Source of the DNA: Endotrypanum monterogeii
Lineage: Eukaryota; Euglenozoa; Kinetoplastea; Trypanosomatida; Trypanosomatidae
Assembly: GCA_000333855.2 (NCBI GenBank)
Contig: CM007316.1
Span: forward strand, 823,821 to 871,836
Reading direction: 5' to 3'
Length of the DNA stretch: 48,016 nt
The notes below the pieces were generated by a model. That model was not told the origin of the DNA. It did not search any database and was given only the letters and a program-made list of their open reading frames with translations. A program made the position numbers and the translations under genes. Of this stretch, positions 19,058 through 28,019 are shown piece by piece. How positions within the stretch are numbered: the stretch's first letter is position 1; each line of letters begins with the position of its first letter.

Positions 19058-22000
19058 TTACATGTTGGCGAGGTATTGCTTCGCTTGCTCAGAGAGGCAG
19101 CTCGCGTTGGCCGCCTTCACACAGGTCAAAAATCCAGCGGCGGAACCGGGCAGGGCCTGCAGAATGGGATGCTGGTTCGTCACCCACCCCAGAACCACAT
19201 CGTGGATGCGGCGGGCCTCTATCTCGTCGTCCTTGGCTGGTAATGATTTGCCTACCACTGTCAGCATTGCCGTTGCTAGCTGCTGAAGCACCGTGGTTCC
19301 GTAGAAGTTGAGCAACGATACGTACAGACTGATTACATTGCAGGTGCAGTGAGAGTATTCCTCATTTTTTATCAAATCCGACAAAAAGTACTTTTCTGCC
19401 AGCTGCTGGACGTGCCGTGCGTACTCGCTGCCGTCGACCCCCATGTTTGTCGTCGTGTGCAGACCAAGCAGCTGCACAATGACGTTCATGAGGTAAAAGT
19501 CGCTTTGCAGCAGTTCGTCATTGGTGGAAGATGACGCAATAGCCAGCGTGCTTGCACAAATCTGTGGCAACGACGGAACCACCGACTGAGGGGCGTGCGT
19601 CACAAAGTCGCTGAGAATACCGGCGGCACGCGTCATGTAGAAGTCGTCCGCTGACGACTGCAGCCACTGACCGAGAACAGGGAAGGCCTTGGCAAGAAAA
19701 GGGGCAGCGAACACCTCCCTCGAGGAGGAAAGCAGTGTGCCGATAAGATCGCACACAGAGGAGATGGTGATTTGCACCTCTTCATCCTCCACCTCGAGCG
19801 CGTCAAGCTCGTCTTCATCGTTTTCGGTCGCCTTCTTCGCGAGGCACTCGTCGCGGCGCTTCACCACAGCCTCCAGCGCTGCCATCACTTTGTCACATAC
19901 GAGAGCCGTGTTGGCAGGGCTCATGAACTCCGGGTGTACGCTAACACAACGACCGATGCACTGCAACATCGCCTCCATGACGCTATTCTCTGCCTCCTCG
20001 CCTAGCGCCTCCATCAGTTTAGGCAGAGCTGCCTCGGCAAGTTGCTGTGCAGCCGGATCCTTCATCTCCTCGTAGCATTTCAGGATCTCCTCGAGCATAG
20101 AAGCGCCACTCTCACGAATCGACTCGCCAGCTATGAACGTCAACTGGGCAATAGCCGCGTTGGCAATATCAGGGAAGTACGGTGCCAGTCCTACGCCAAG
20201 GTCCCTCAGCATCGCGAAAATAACGTTGGAGGCAAGCTCCTTGTCCTCGATGAGGCTTGTGTGGATCGTGACGACACGCTCGCCGACGCCTGGGATGACA
20301 AAGCGCATCTTTTCAACACCGTCAGGCAGTTTGTCGTCATCGTCGTCCTCACCAACGCCAACGTTCGCGATTTCCATGTCGCACTCCATGCTCATCATGT
20401 TTAGCAGGATCGGGATAACGGTGCTGAGATACGGCTGGGCCTGGTCCTTGAGGCACTCCACCATACATGTCCAGCCACGCATCACGAAACGAGTGCGTGG
20501 GTCATCATTGGTGAGACCACCGGCGCACAGCCCTTTCAGATAGTTGCACACATCATGAACGTACTTGCCAAAGGCTTCGCGGCCAACACCGCAAGCGAGC
20601 AGCGTCACACACTCGATAGCCTTGCACTTTGTCTTCATCGCCTCCGGCGTATCCGGAAAACTCAGTACCTCCTGGTAGATAGGAACCAAACCTTCCACAT
20701 ATGGCAGCAACATGCCCTTGCAGGTCGAGGACACCGAGGAGAGTACACCCAGTGCTGCCTCGCGCACGAAGTCGTGCTGCGTCCCACGGATCATTGACAC
20801 ACAGTCGCTGCACATCACCTCAATGTAAGGCTGAAGGATGGCGCGGAACTCATCGAGGCCATCATCCTCGTCGTCGTCTTCCTCGTCGCCTGTCACGCTG
20901 TCGATGAAGCTATCCAAGCAATTCGCGGCGCATGTTGCAACACGTGGCACATCGTCGCGCAGCGCAGATACGACAGCCGGAAGAATAGCCTCGTGCACCT
21001 TCATCTGAAGCTCCGGCGAGAAGTCCTGCGAGAGCTGCGCAAGACAGTCTAGCGTATTGGCGCGCACGTACTTGGACTCGTCCTTGACGTGTGGCACGAC
21101 CATCTGCACCAACGACGGCAGCTGCGACGCAAAGACGGTACGCATGCCTTCGCCAGCATAGCAGATGAGCAGCACCGCGGCGTTTCTATGCTGCCACTCC
21201 GGCGAGTTAATATTCTGTGCAAAAAGAGTCTGCGCCGTTTTCTGTAGCTTTCGACCGCCGAGCGCGTTTGAGATGCGGTCCAGCCCACTCGATCCAATCA
21301 CCAGGTCAGAATTTTCCTCCAGGTTATCCTCATCGTTGTCCCGACCGGTGGAGTCCCAGCTTGCGCCGTAGTCGGGGTTCAAAGTGTACTGAAAAAGCAG
21401 CTCGAAGAACGACGAAGCAAACTGCGGCACTTTGCGCACTGTCTTGGGCACTTCCTCGCAGTACGTCAGCATCAGCTCCACCGCCATGTGGCGCGCGCCG
21501 GCGTCGACCTGAGGAGCAGCCGCCACCTGCATCATGAGCCCCAGAAGGTGCTCGGCGTCATGCTGGAAAAGGCTAATATTCGACGATATTCCGTCCACCG
21601 TGGCCTCCAGCATCGACTCCACTGACTCCCACTCACCCTGATTCAGATAGGCCTCGATGATGCCCAACATCTTCGGTACCAGGGGGCGAAGATGGTCTGA
21701 CATGCCCACGTTCGACAAACGAATCGTCGTCTCAAAGGCAGCCTTCTTGAGGTCGGCATTCTCTGTCGTCTGCGCGAAGCACGTTTCCAGACCCTTAGCC
21801 AGCGTATCGGCGTGAGTTTGGAAGTAGCCCGCCATGGCCATCGAGGTGGTCTGAACAATTTCACAGCACATAGTCTTTACCGCAGCATCGCCCGCCACGT
21901 CACCGAGGATGGTCATGACGTTCGTCCACAGCTCATCCCAGTTCTCCTTCTCCTGGTATACCTGAACCGCCAGCGCACTTACGCACGCCGCACCAGGTGT

Positions 22001-22306
22001 GCGCAGGCCACCCTGAGATGCAGAGTTAATCACAGTTAGCATATGACCCTTGACCAAAGCACGCGTTGCGGCGTCGGACGCGGCGTAGGGTGACGGAGTT
22101 GTGTTGAAGACTTTTCTTAGCAGCACCACGCTTATAGTCCTCAGACTCAAGTCCTGCGAAGTGGCACTGATCTCCGCCAAGGCACACATCATCCAAACTG
22201 GATTGGAAGCAGTCATGTTGTTGTAGTGCTCCTCAGCAGACTTGCGCTCCAGGTTGTCTGCGGAGCGCAGCCCATTTAGCAGCACGATGAGGTGATTTGA
22301 GTCCAT
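19058..22306 (-). CDS. IPO5: importin-5 / Kap121-type karyopherin beta
   Basis: The protein has 1082 residues and starts at the ATG at 22306 (MDSNHLIVLLNGL). The frame is open further upstream, but only from a non-ATG codon. The whole length is helical and HEAT-repeat-like. It begins with the importin-beta N-terminal pattern, in which residues are lost per helix and KSAEEHYN is followed by NPVWMM. A highly acidic loop (about residues 470-482, DEEDDDEDD) matches the loop in Kap121/IPO5. A second acidic patch (near 654) is followed by a segment (VGERVVTIHTSLIEDKELAS) that parallels the IPO5 central region. The length matches Kap121 (1089) and human IPO5 (1097). It would carry ribosomal proteins, histones and other cargo into the nucleus under RanGTP control. 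Confidence 0.9.
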   Translation of the reverse strand: MDSNHLIVLLNGLRSADNLERKSAEEHYNNMTASNPVWMMCALAEISATSQDLSLRTISVVLLRKVFNTTPSPYAASDAATRALVKGHMLTVINSASQGGLRTPGAACVSALAVQVYQEKENWDELWTNVMTILGDVAGDAAVKTMCCEIVQTTSMAMAGYFQTHADTLAKGLETCFAQTTENADLKKAAFETTIRLSNVGMSDHLRPLVPKMLGIIEAYLNQGEWESVESMLEATVDGISSNISLFQHDAEHLLGLMMQVAAAPQVDAGARHMAVELMLTYCEEVPKTVRKVPQFASSFFELLFQYTLNPDYGASWDSTGRDNDEDNLEENSDLVIGSSGLDRISNALGGRKLQKTAQTLFAQNINSPEWQHRNAAVLLICYAGEGMRTVFASQLPSLVQMVVPHVKDESKYVRANTLDCLAQLSQDFSPELQMKVHEAILPAVVSALRDDVPRVATCAANCLDSFIDSVTGDEEDDDEDDGLDEFRAILQPYIEVMCSDCVSMIRGTQHDFVREAALGVLSSVSSTCKGMLLPYVEGLVPIYQEVLSFPDTPEAMKTKCKAIECVTLLACGVGREAFGKYVHDVCNYLKGLCAGGLTNDDPRTRFVMRGWTCMVECLKDQAQPYLSTVIPILLNMMSMECDMEIANVGVGEDDDDDKLPDGVEKMRFVIPGVGERVVTIHTSLIEDKELASNVIFAMLRDLGVGLAPYFPDIANAAIAQLTFIAGESIRESGASMLEEILKCYEEMKDPAAQQLAEAALPKLMEALGEEAENSVMEAMLQCIGRCVSVHPEFMSPANTALVCDKVMAALEAVVKRRDECLAKKATENDEDELDALEVEDEEVQITISSVCDLIGTLLSSSREVFAAPFLAKAFPVLGQWLQSSADDFYMTRAAGILSDFVTHAPQSVVPSLPQICASTLAIASSSTNDELLQSDFYLMNVIVQLLGLHTTTNMGVDGSEYARHVQQLAEKYFLSDLIKNEEYSHCTCNVISLYVSLLNFYGTTVLQQLATAMLTVVGKSLPAKDDEIEARRIHDVVLGWVTNQHPILQALPGSAAGFLTCVKAANASCLSEQAKQYLANM

Positions 22307-22492
22307 TGTGTTCAGGAAATAAAAAAGGGGCGTCGATGCTAGTTGCAACGATTAAAACGAGCCTATGCGTTGGGTGAAAAGAAGGGGCCTAGCAATAGAA
22401 AAAAAAAAACGTTGGCTAATGAGCTGAAGATTTGTGTATTTCCTTTGCTATTGATCTATTGTGTGTCTGCGACTCGTACCGAGTTGATGGCG

Positions 22493-22525
<33 letters not shown>

Positions 22526-23582
22526 TATTTTAGGTGCAAGACACACGGCCTTGTTCTCCGGTAAGAGAAGCGAAGGAAACCTCTTTAACGAGCGTGATTG
22601 GAATCACGAGGGCACACAGACGCAAGATGAAGAAGGGAAAAAAAAACAACTTACTTAATCAGCTGTTAATTTGCGAATTGCTCTCTCAATTGACTCCACC
22701 CGTGTCGACTTTGTGTGTGTGTGTGTGTCTGGGGGGGGACTTAAAATTTACTGCGCTCTACGTCAGGTAAATTGGAGAAGCTTGTGCTATTGTTTCCCAA
22801 TGCTTTCGTTCTTGTTCCTTTCCTGAGTAGAAGGGTAGGGGTAGGTGTTGGTCATCTTCGTCCATGGAGACAGAGATGTTTATTTGCATGGCGCAAAGGA
22901 ACGTGGCGTTGTGTGTTGTAGTCATCAAAGAAGGCCAGAACAAGAAAGCGCATGGTGGTAAGTCCAAGAGAGAGGGAGAAAAAAAAACAGAAGATTTGCT
23001 GAGAAACATGCGCGCCACAGTATTGATCAAATGACGTGAAGGGCCTACAGCTCAGTCAAGAGAACGTGAGTGGAAAGCGTTGACAGCATCCCACACAGCA
23101 GTCGCCAACTCAGCATGGCACTCAGCTGCAAGCCAGTTTGAAGTGAGCTCAATTTCGGTATACACAGTGAATGTCGAAGTCAACGCCAGTGCACCCGCGC
23201 ATTGTTACATAATCCTTTTTTTTTATCACCATAGCTGTGGCATTTCCACTCCTCGTAGTGCCCCATCAAAGAAAAAGATCTGGAAGGCAAGGCAAGCCGC
23301 CACCAGAGTGACGGGCTAGGTAAATTTAAAAAACAAACCAAAAAGCTGAGAGAAGCAGACGTGATGAGCACGCAGGAGCAGAATTTAAACACATGTGTCA
23401 CTCGTGCCCATGCGCAGGTAGTCAAAATGCGTGCTTCCTATGCAGAGTAATAGATATATTTTTTCTATGAGAAATCAAATCGCTCTGAGCACTTGAGGTG
23501 TCGAGTTCCCGCAACTCACTTCTATTCCTGGCATCAAGCCGGCTCGACCCTTTGCCGTAAAGATGATGTAACACCCTTTGGC
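22307..23582. other. intergenic region between the 1041-aa gene and importin
   Basis: I see no gene. The region contains (GT)n at 22493-22519 and about 22711-22728, an eight-G run at about 22731, and A-runs near 22400, 22640 and 22980 that act as T-runs on the coding strand. The remainder is unremarkable AT-rich sequence. Confidence 0.6.
22389..22390 (-). promoter_or_regulatory. predicted trans-splice acceptor AG of the importin gene
   Basis: On the minus strand a T11 run and TCTATTGCT lead directly into AG at 22390-22389. It is the first AG after the tract and gives a 5' UTR of about 82 nt before the ATG at 22306. Confidence 0.6.
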
Positions 23583-26500
23583 TCAAGACAGAGCCTCCTC
23601 AGGTGTAGAAACAGAGCCAAAAGAGCGCAATACTTCTTCTGAAAAAAAAAATAAAACGCCCTCCCGCTCTCTCGAGAAAGGCGCACGATGAAATGCGGTT
23701 GGAGAAGACATGGGAGATACGTCAACAACATTCGCACAGTGCATTACGACCACATTGGGAAACGGATATTGCCACTGCAAAAATGTGTCCATAAAAGCAT
23801 CTTCGTCGAGAAGCCCCAATGCGGAGCCTCTACTGTTTTCACTGCTTCTATTCGCACCGAAAACAGGTGGGTAGGCACTTTGAGACTCACTCATATCAGT
23901 CCCCAGCTGACCATAGCAAAGCGGGATACAAGCACTCACACGACCCCACCCACGTTTGAAGCCAGTACTGAGAATTTGAAAAGCCAAAGAAACAGAAACA
24001 CGGCGGCGTAACGCATAGAAGTCCACAGAAGCACCTTCGTCCAATGGTGCCGCTGCTGCTGCAGAGCCTTGACGCAACCTCTGAGCGGCTTTTACCAGTG
24101 TCATCAAAGGAGCTTCACTTAGATTGACGAGCGGCGGAATAGAGGCTGAATTGTTCAAATCCTTTCCGTAGTAACCTTTGATAAGGCTCACAAGGGAAGA
24201 GGGACCCAGAAGCCCGTCGACATGGGAAGTATACTCCATAAAGTGGGCATCAGTGAGTACAAGCCTTAGTGCACCAAGCCGTGACTGCCATACGTATGTT
24301 GCTGGACAGTGGTATTCAGCATCTAGGGCTACGATATCATCCAGCGCACTGCCTATCTCAATCGTGTCTTTCCAAAAACCTGTTAGTCGAAGACGTACAC
24401 AGGACCATTGCGCCTCCCTGCGCAATTCAGATACAACGCCCAATCGCTCACTACTCCTATCATGACTGCCCAAGCGGGAGGGGAAAAATAAGAGCTGCAC
24501 AGTACGCTGCGCTGCGCTGCCGTAGTATCGTAGGGCCCCCGACACCTTTGCCCACTCCGATAAAACAGGCATGAGATCATCGAAGCAGCCGGTCCCGTCT
24601 ATAAGCAGACGTAGCGCGCCACACGGCTTTGGATACGAAAAAGTTCTATGTAATGAAAAACTAGTGTCCAAGTTCAGACGTCTACCACGCATTTCTGCGG
24701 GTTCGCAAAAGATACTCAAAGCCGTGCTCAAAAGGTTCTTTGTGAGGCTGCTTGTGTCACTCTCTTTGTTCTCGTCGCTACTGTGCGCAGGAACCACTAG
24801 CAGAAGCTTGTGGTAGGTGCCTTGGGCGCCAGACGAGCAATTGTATGGCCGAAGCGCACAGACAAACCCATTATTCACCGGACACGTAAAGAGAAGCTCC
24901 GTCATGTAACCCGAAGAAGCAGCCTGACCAGCAATTGCAGACAAAAGGTGCACAGGTGGTACACGAACACCAAATGCAAGGGCTTGCATGCTGCCTTTTT
25001 CGTTATCAGGAAAAGTTGATACCACAAAAAAATGTAACTTGAAGGGCTGCAAAAAATGAATTCGGGCATTGTTACTAAACAATCCAGTTGCGTATATAGT
25101 ACTCACGGAAAACGAAGTGGTTTCTGACAGACAGTATCTGATTGCTGCTTCAACAGTCAAAGCAGGTGCAGAGTTCCATGCTTCAAGGGCGCGAATAAAC
25201 TCCAGTGTCGGCGTCTCGAGTTCTTTACTTGGCTCGCAGGCATTTCGAACAGCGCTATCATTGTCACACCTCTTTGTCGTCGAAAGGTTCACTAAGGTGT
25301 CTGAAAGCCAATCATATTCAACGGTGTTTCCACCCAGAAATATTGATTTCTTTGAAGTGGTGCTGTCCTGAAGCATCTGCGTGAGCGCGATGCCCTTTAC
25401 AAAGTTAGCAACATTTGTACGGTTGTCGTGGCACGGCGAGGTAAGATGTGCGACCTGCTCATCTTTTCTTTCTTCTCCGTTTGTTGTCAACTTAATAGAC
25501 GGCATCTCCGCTAAATCAGTTTCTATAAGATCTTGTTCTTGTGCACGTTTTTCAATTAATTCTACATTTTGGCTGGTTGCCTTTCCGCCCTCCAGTGTCG
25601 CGGTCTCTGTCTTTCGCTCACGAGAAGAGTGAACTTTCCGCACATAAACTTCCCTCTCTTTTGTCGAACTTTCTGGGAAAAAAATACAGATAGCACGCAC
25701 CCTGATGAATTTTGGGCAGGGTCTATTTGTTGGAGGACTAATCGTCAGCTGTACAAAGCTTTTGAGCAAATGACCTGGTATCTCAAGAGCAGTCAGACGC
25801 CCGGAAGTGGCACAGCCAGAGGAGGCAAGAGTAAAAACGCCACGCCGAGAATCAGAGGTTTGAACTGTGACACTGAAAAGGGGTCGCTCGTCATTTCGCG
25901 AGCCAGGATTTTGAGGGCCGAAAGAATCTTTTTCGTTTTCATCTTCGACGATAACCAAAGCAAATAAGTTTTGCATGGCGTGGCTATTGGTGCTGACTTC
26001 CTCAGGCTGACCGACCGGACTGACAGGCAAGCAAGATAGTGGGTCATTACTTCCCTGAACACCTGCTTTGTTTCGTAGCTCAAAAAGGGCAGAAGCTTTG
26101 GACGCGACAGAAATATTCGTTATCCAGCTTTTTGATGGCAACTGATATCGAGAAATCACCTGGTCAACATTTTTCGGTGTAAGGATCACCGATTTGATAC
26201 CGATGCCTGTTGCTTCCACGACTCGGAATGGAACTACCTTGACGCGTTCGAGGCGTTCAAGAAAGTTAACAGCTCCAGTACTGGGATCGTTCTCGGCACT
26301 ATTCCTTGTTGGTAGTTTCTCTGGGTCACCTAGTTGAGAAAGCTTACGTAACCTCTCTTTCTCTGATTTGTTAACAGTGTGTGCTTTTTCATTTCCATAC
26401 CGAGGTGACTCCTGTCTGTATGGTTTAGGCTGCGTTTCGGTGGAAAGTTTTTCTGCAACGACAGTGGGATCAGCTACAGGGACTTCAGTATCCGCAGCCC

Positions 26501-26708
26501 CGGACTGACAATTCAAAGAGGAGGCACCACATATTCCCAAGGAGACTGGTCTCGTTGGTTTACTTTCAGAGAAGTTACTATCGAGCTTCAACAAAGAGGT
26601 TGACTCCCTGTTAATAATTGCGGAGTGTGTCTTTTTTGACTTTGAACTTGCCTCCGCTACTAAAATACTGTCCAGGGCAGCTGAAAAAGCCTCAATGTTC
26701 ACTTCCAT
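23583..26708 (-). CDS. conserved-looking hypothetical protein, 1041 aa
   Basis: This is a single long frame from the ATG at 26708. I do not recognise a family. The first 120 residues are polar and probably disordered (Ser/Lys/Glu-rich, with charged KSEKERLRKL). From about 150 the sequence alternates beta-rich, protein-like blocks with charged linkers (around 350-430). The second half has many hydrophobic strands, such as GALRLLIDGTGCFDDLMPVL and ACIPLCYGQLG, plus a short alanine run (SAAAAAPL). There are no transmembrane helices, signal peptide or evident catalytic motif. The base composition is clearly more AT-rich than in the importin or Snu114 genes, and the codons use A/T in third positions more often. 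It lies between importin and the Dpy-30 gene. It could be a lineage-specific, fast-evolving structural protein. Confidence 0.75.
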   Translation of the reverse strand: MEVNIEAFSAALDSILVAEASSKSKKTHSAIINRESTSLLKLDSNFSESKPTRPVSLGICGASSLNCQSGAADTEVPVADPTVVAEKLSTETQPKPYRQESPRYGNEKAHTVNKSEKERLRKLSQLGDPEKLPTRNSAENDPSTGAVNFLERLERVKVVPFRVVEATGIGIKSVILTPKNVDQVISRYQLPSKSWITNISVASKASALFELRNKAGVQGSNDPLSCLPVSPVGQPEEVSTNSHAMQNLFALVIVEDENEKDSFGPQNPGSRNDERPLFSVTVQTSDSRRGVFTLASSGCATSGRLTALEIPGHLLKSFVQLTISPPTNRPCPKFIRVRAICIFFPESSTKEREVYVRKVHSSRERKTETATLEGGKATSQNVELIEKRAQEQDLIETDLAEMPSIKLTTNGEERKDEQVAHLTSPCHDNRTNVANFVKGIALTQMLQDSTTSKKSIFLGGNTVEYDWLSDTLVNLSTTKRCDNDSAVRNACEPSKELETPTLEFIRALEAWNSAPALTVEAAIRYCLSETTSFSVSTIYATGLFSNNARIHFLQPFKLHFFVVSTFPDNEKGSMQALAFGVRVPPVHLLSAIAGQAASSGYMTELLFTCPVNNGFVCALRPYNCSSGAQGTYHKLLLVVPAHSSDENKESDTSSLTKNLLSTALSIFCEPAEMRGRRLNLDTSFSLHRTFSYPKPCGALRLLIDGTGCFDDLMPVLSEWAKVSGALRYYGSAAQRTVQLLFFPSRLGSHDRSSERLGVVSELRREAQWSCVRLRLTGFWKDTIEIGSALDDIVALDAEYHCPATYVWQSRLGALRLVLTDAHFMEYTSHVDGLLGPSSLVSLIKGYYGKDLNNSASIPPLVNLSEAPLMTLVKAAQRLRQGSAAAAAPLDEGASVDFYALRRRVSVSLAFQILSTGFKRGWGRVSACIPLCYGQLGTDMSESQSAYPPVFGANRSSENSRGSALGLLDEDAFMDTFLQWQYPFPNVVVMHCANVVDVSPMSSPTAFHRAPFSREREGVLFFFSEEVLRSFGSVSTPEEALS

Positions 26709-27114
26709 GTTATGGGTGCTAGAAGATAACGAGCAAGAAAAATATGTATATGAACAGAGAACAGCCTCTTGTCTAGATGATACAGATAAATGTAGGAAGG
26801 AGAAACAGGAAAGTGGATAATAATGGCGTCGTTGAGTTGTTCGCTACCTGATAGCGAATATAAGCTGCACTAGCTGTACACAGCGAATGGTGCCTCGAGA
26901 TCTGCCAAAAAGTTGTATATCCCAGAAGGTTATCAGGGTAACAGGAAAGGAAAACAAGAAGGGGAACTCTCAGTAAAATTAGCTGTGTCAAAGGAATTCT
27001 CTTAACTTCTCCTGGATTTTTTTTTTTCGGTGCACAACCTGCAGTGATGAAACTTTAATAAAATAATGTAGGAATATTGTACATTTCTCGGTGGTGAGGC
27101 TTGCAGAGATGCAT
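26709..27114. other. short intergenic region
   Basis: These 406 bases separate the Dpy-30 gene (3' end) from the 1041-aa gene. They are AT-rich, with a T run at about 27018-27027 on the plus strand and no ORF of note. Confidence 0.6.
26719..26720 (-). promoter_or_regulatory. possible trans-splice acceptor AG of the 1041-aa gene
   Basis: A mixed pyrimidine-rich stretch on the minus strand (about 26743-26721) ends in AG at 26720-26719, only about 10 nt before the ATG at 26708. The tract is interrupted, so the call is tentative. Confidence 0.35.
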
Positions 27115-27492
27115 CTACTCTTCTGTTTTTTTGGTGTCCAGTGCGGCTCTGTTGATGATTTGAAACGGGTGATTCACGAGTCGTGATGTACTGCTACGAG
27201 CATTGTTGCGGAGAAGGTATTGTGCCAGCCACATTACCGGATCCGTGTCGGTTTTCATGTAGTCATCATTTCTACTGTCGCGTAGTTCAATTTGTGTTCT
27301 GTACTTTTTGATCAGGTCCTGAAGGGCTGGCACAAGCGTTGGAAAGACATTTTCAATAAGGTAGCGATGATTGGCGGATAGTTGCACTCCGTTCTCGCCT
27401 CTGCATTTGTCTATATGATCCAGGAAAAGGCCTTCTTCAATGATTCGGACGAGAAGCGCGGTGTCCTCGTCTAGATCGGTGGAAATCGACAT
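27115..27492 (-). CDS. small Dpy-30-motif protein
   Basis: This is a 125-residue protein from the ATG at 27492 (MSISTDLDED). The frame is open further upstream, but there it runs through the aberrant G-rich block and gives Pro/Lys low complexity, so this inner ATG is preferred. Residues about 41-63 (NHRYLIENVFPTLVPALQDLI) and 85-97 (DPVMWLAQYLLRN) form the two-helix Dpy-30/RIIa-like dimerisation motif, including the hallmark P-x-x-[WF]LAxYLL. This motif docks onto amphipathic helices in Set1/COMPASS (Dpy-30), in radial spokes and in other axonemal complexes. In a flagellate an axonemal protein is more likely than the chromatin subunit, because the protein is larger than classic Dpy-30 and its motif is split by a charged insert (about 64-84). 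The motif is seen. The location is inferred. Confidence 0.8.
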   Translation of the reverse strand: MSISTDLDEDTALLVRIIEEGLFLDHIDKCRGENGVQLSANHRYLIENVFPTLVPALQDLIKKYRTQIELRDSRNDDYMKTDTDPVMWLAQYLLRNNARSSTSRLVNHPFQIINRAALDTKKTEE

Positions 27493-28019
27493 GAATTTGC
27501 CTACTGTATGTACTTTGTGGATTGAAACGTGTGCGGTGTAGTGTCTGTGATGACTGCTTTCAGAAGAACAATGAAAATACATAGAAGAAGTGGGGAAAGT
27601 GGCGTTCGCGTGGCGTATCATCGTTTGGCGCGCGGCCGGTTTTGGGTGTTGGTTCCCCTTTTTTTTTTTGGGGGCCCGGGGGGGGGGGGTGGCGGCCGCC
27701 CCATACCGGGCGGCGCCTGCGCAACCCCCCGAGAAGGGCGGGCGGGGAGGCCTGCTATGGCATGGGGTCTTTTTTTTTGGGGGGGGTGGGTGGGTGGGTT
27801 GGCAGAGGTTTAGGGTGGCTCCGTGGGGTTTCCATTCTTTTTTTTTGGCGGGGGGGCTCCCCTCCCCGGGCCGCATGGGGGCCCCGCGCCCCCCGGGGTT
27901 TGGCGGGGGGGGGGGGGGGTGGGATGTGCTCCTTCGGGGGTGTCTAGGAGGCTTTGGTGGGGGGCATTGGCGCGCACTGGTGGCCTTTAGAATTGGACGG
28001 GGGGGGGTAATATTTATCT
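27493..28019. other. anomalous G/T homopolymer-rich intergenic block
   Basis: From about 27640 to 28012 the plus strand is dominated by G runs (up to about 16) and T runs (up to 12). It includes four-run G-quadruplex motifs (for example 27779-27798) and a NotI site near 27693. On the transcribed strand it is C/A-rich. No other gap in the window looks like this. The plus-strand frames here are Gly/Pro strings and not genes. The block may be real low-complexity DNA or a consensus error. It lies between the tomosyn 3' end and the Dpy-30 gene. Confidence 0.8.

Noticed and set aside
22307..22348. Fourteen-residue extension of importin
   Set aside because: The upstream start is TTG, and MDSNHL at 22306 is the natural karyopherin start.
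27493..27876. N-terminal extension of the Dpy-30 frame and plus-strand ORFs (27529-28123)
   Set aside because: They are Pro/Lys or Gly/Phe strings read through the G/T-rich block. The ATG at 27492 gives a domain-sized protein.
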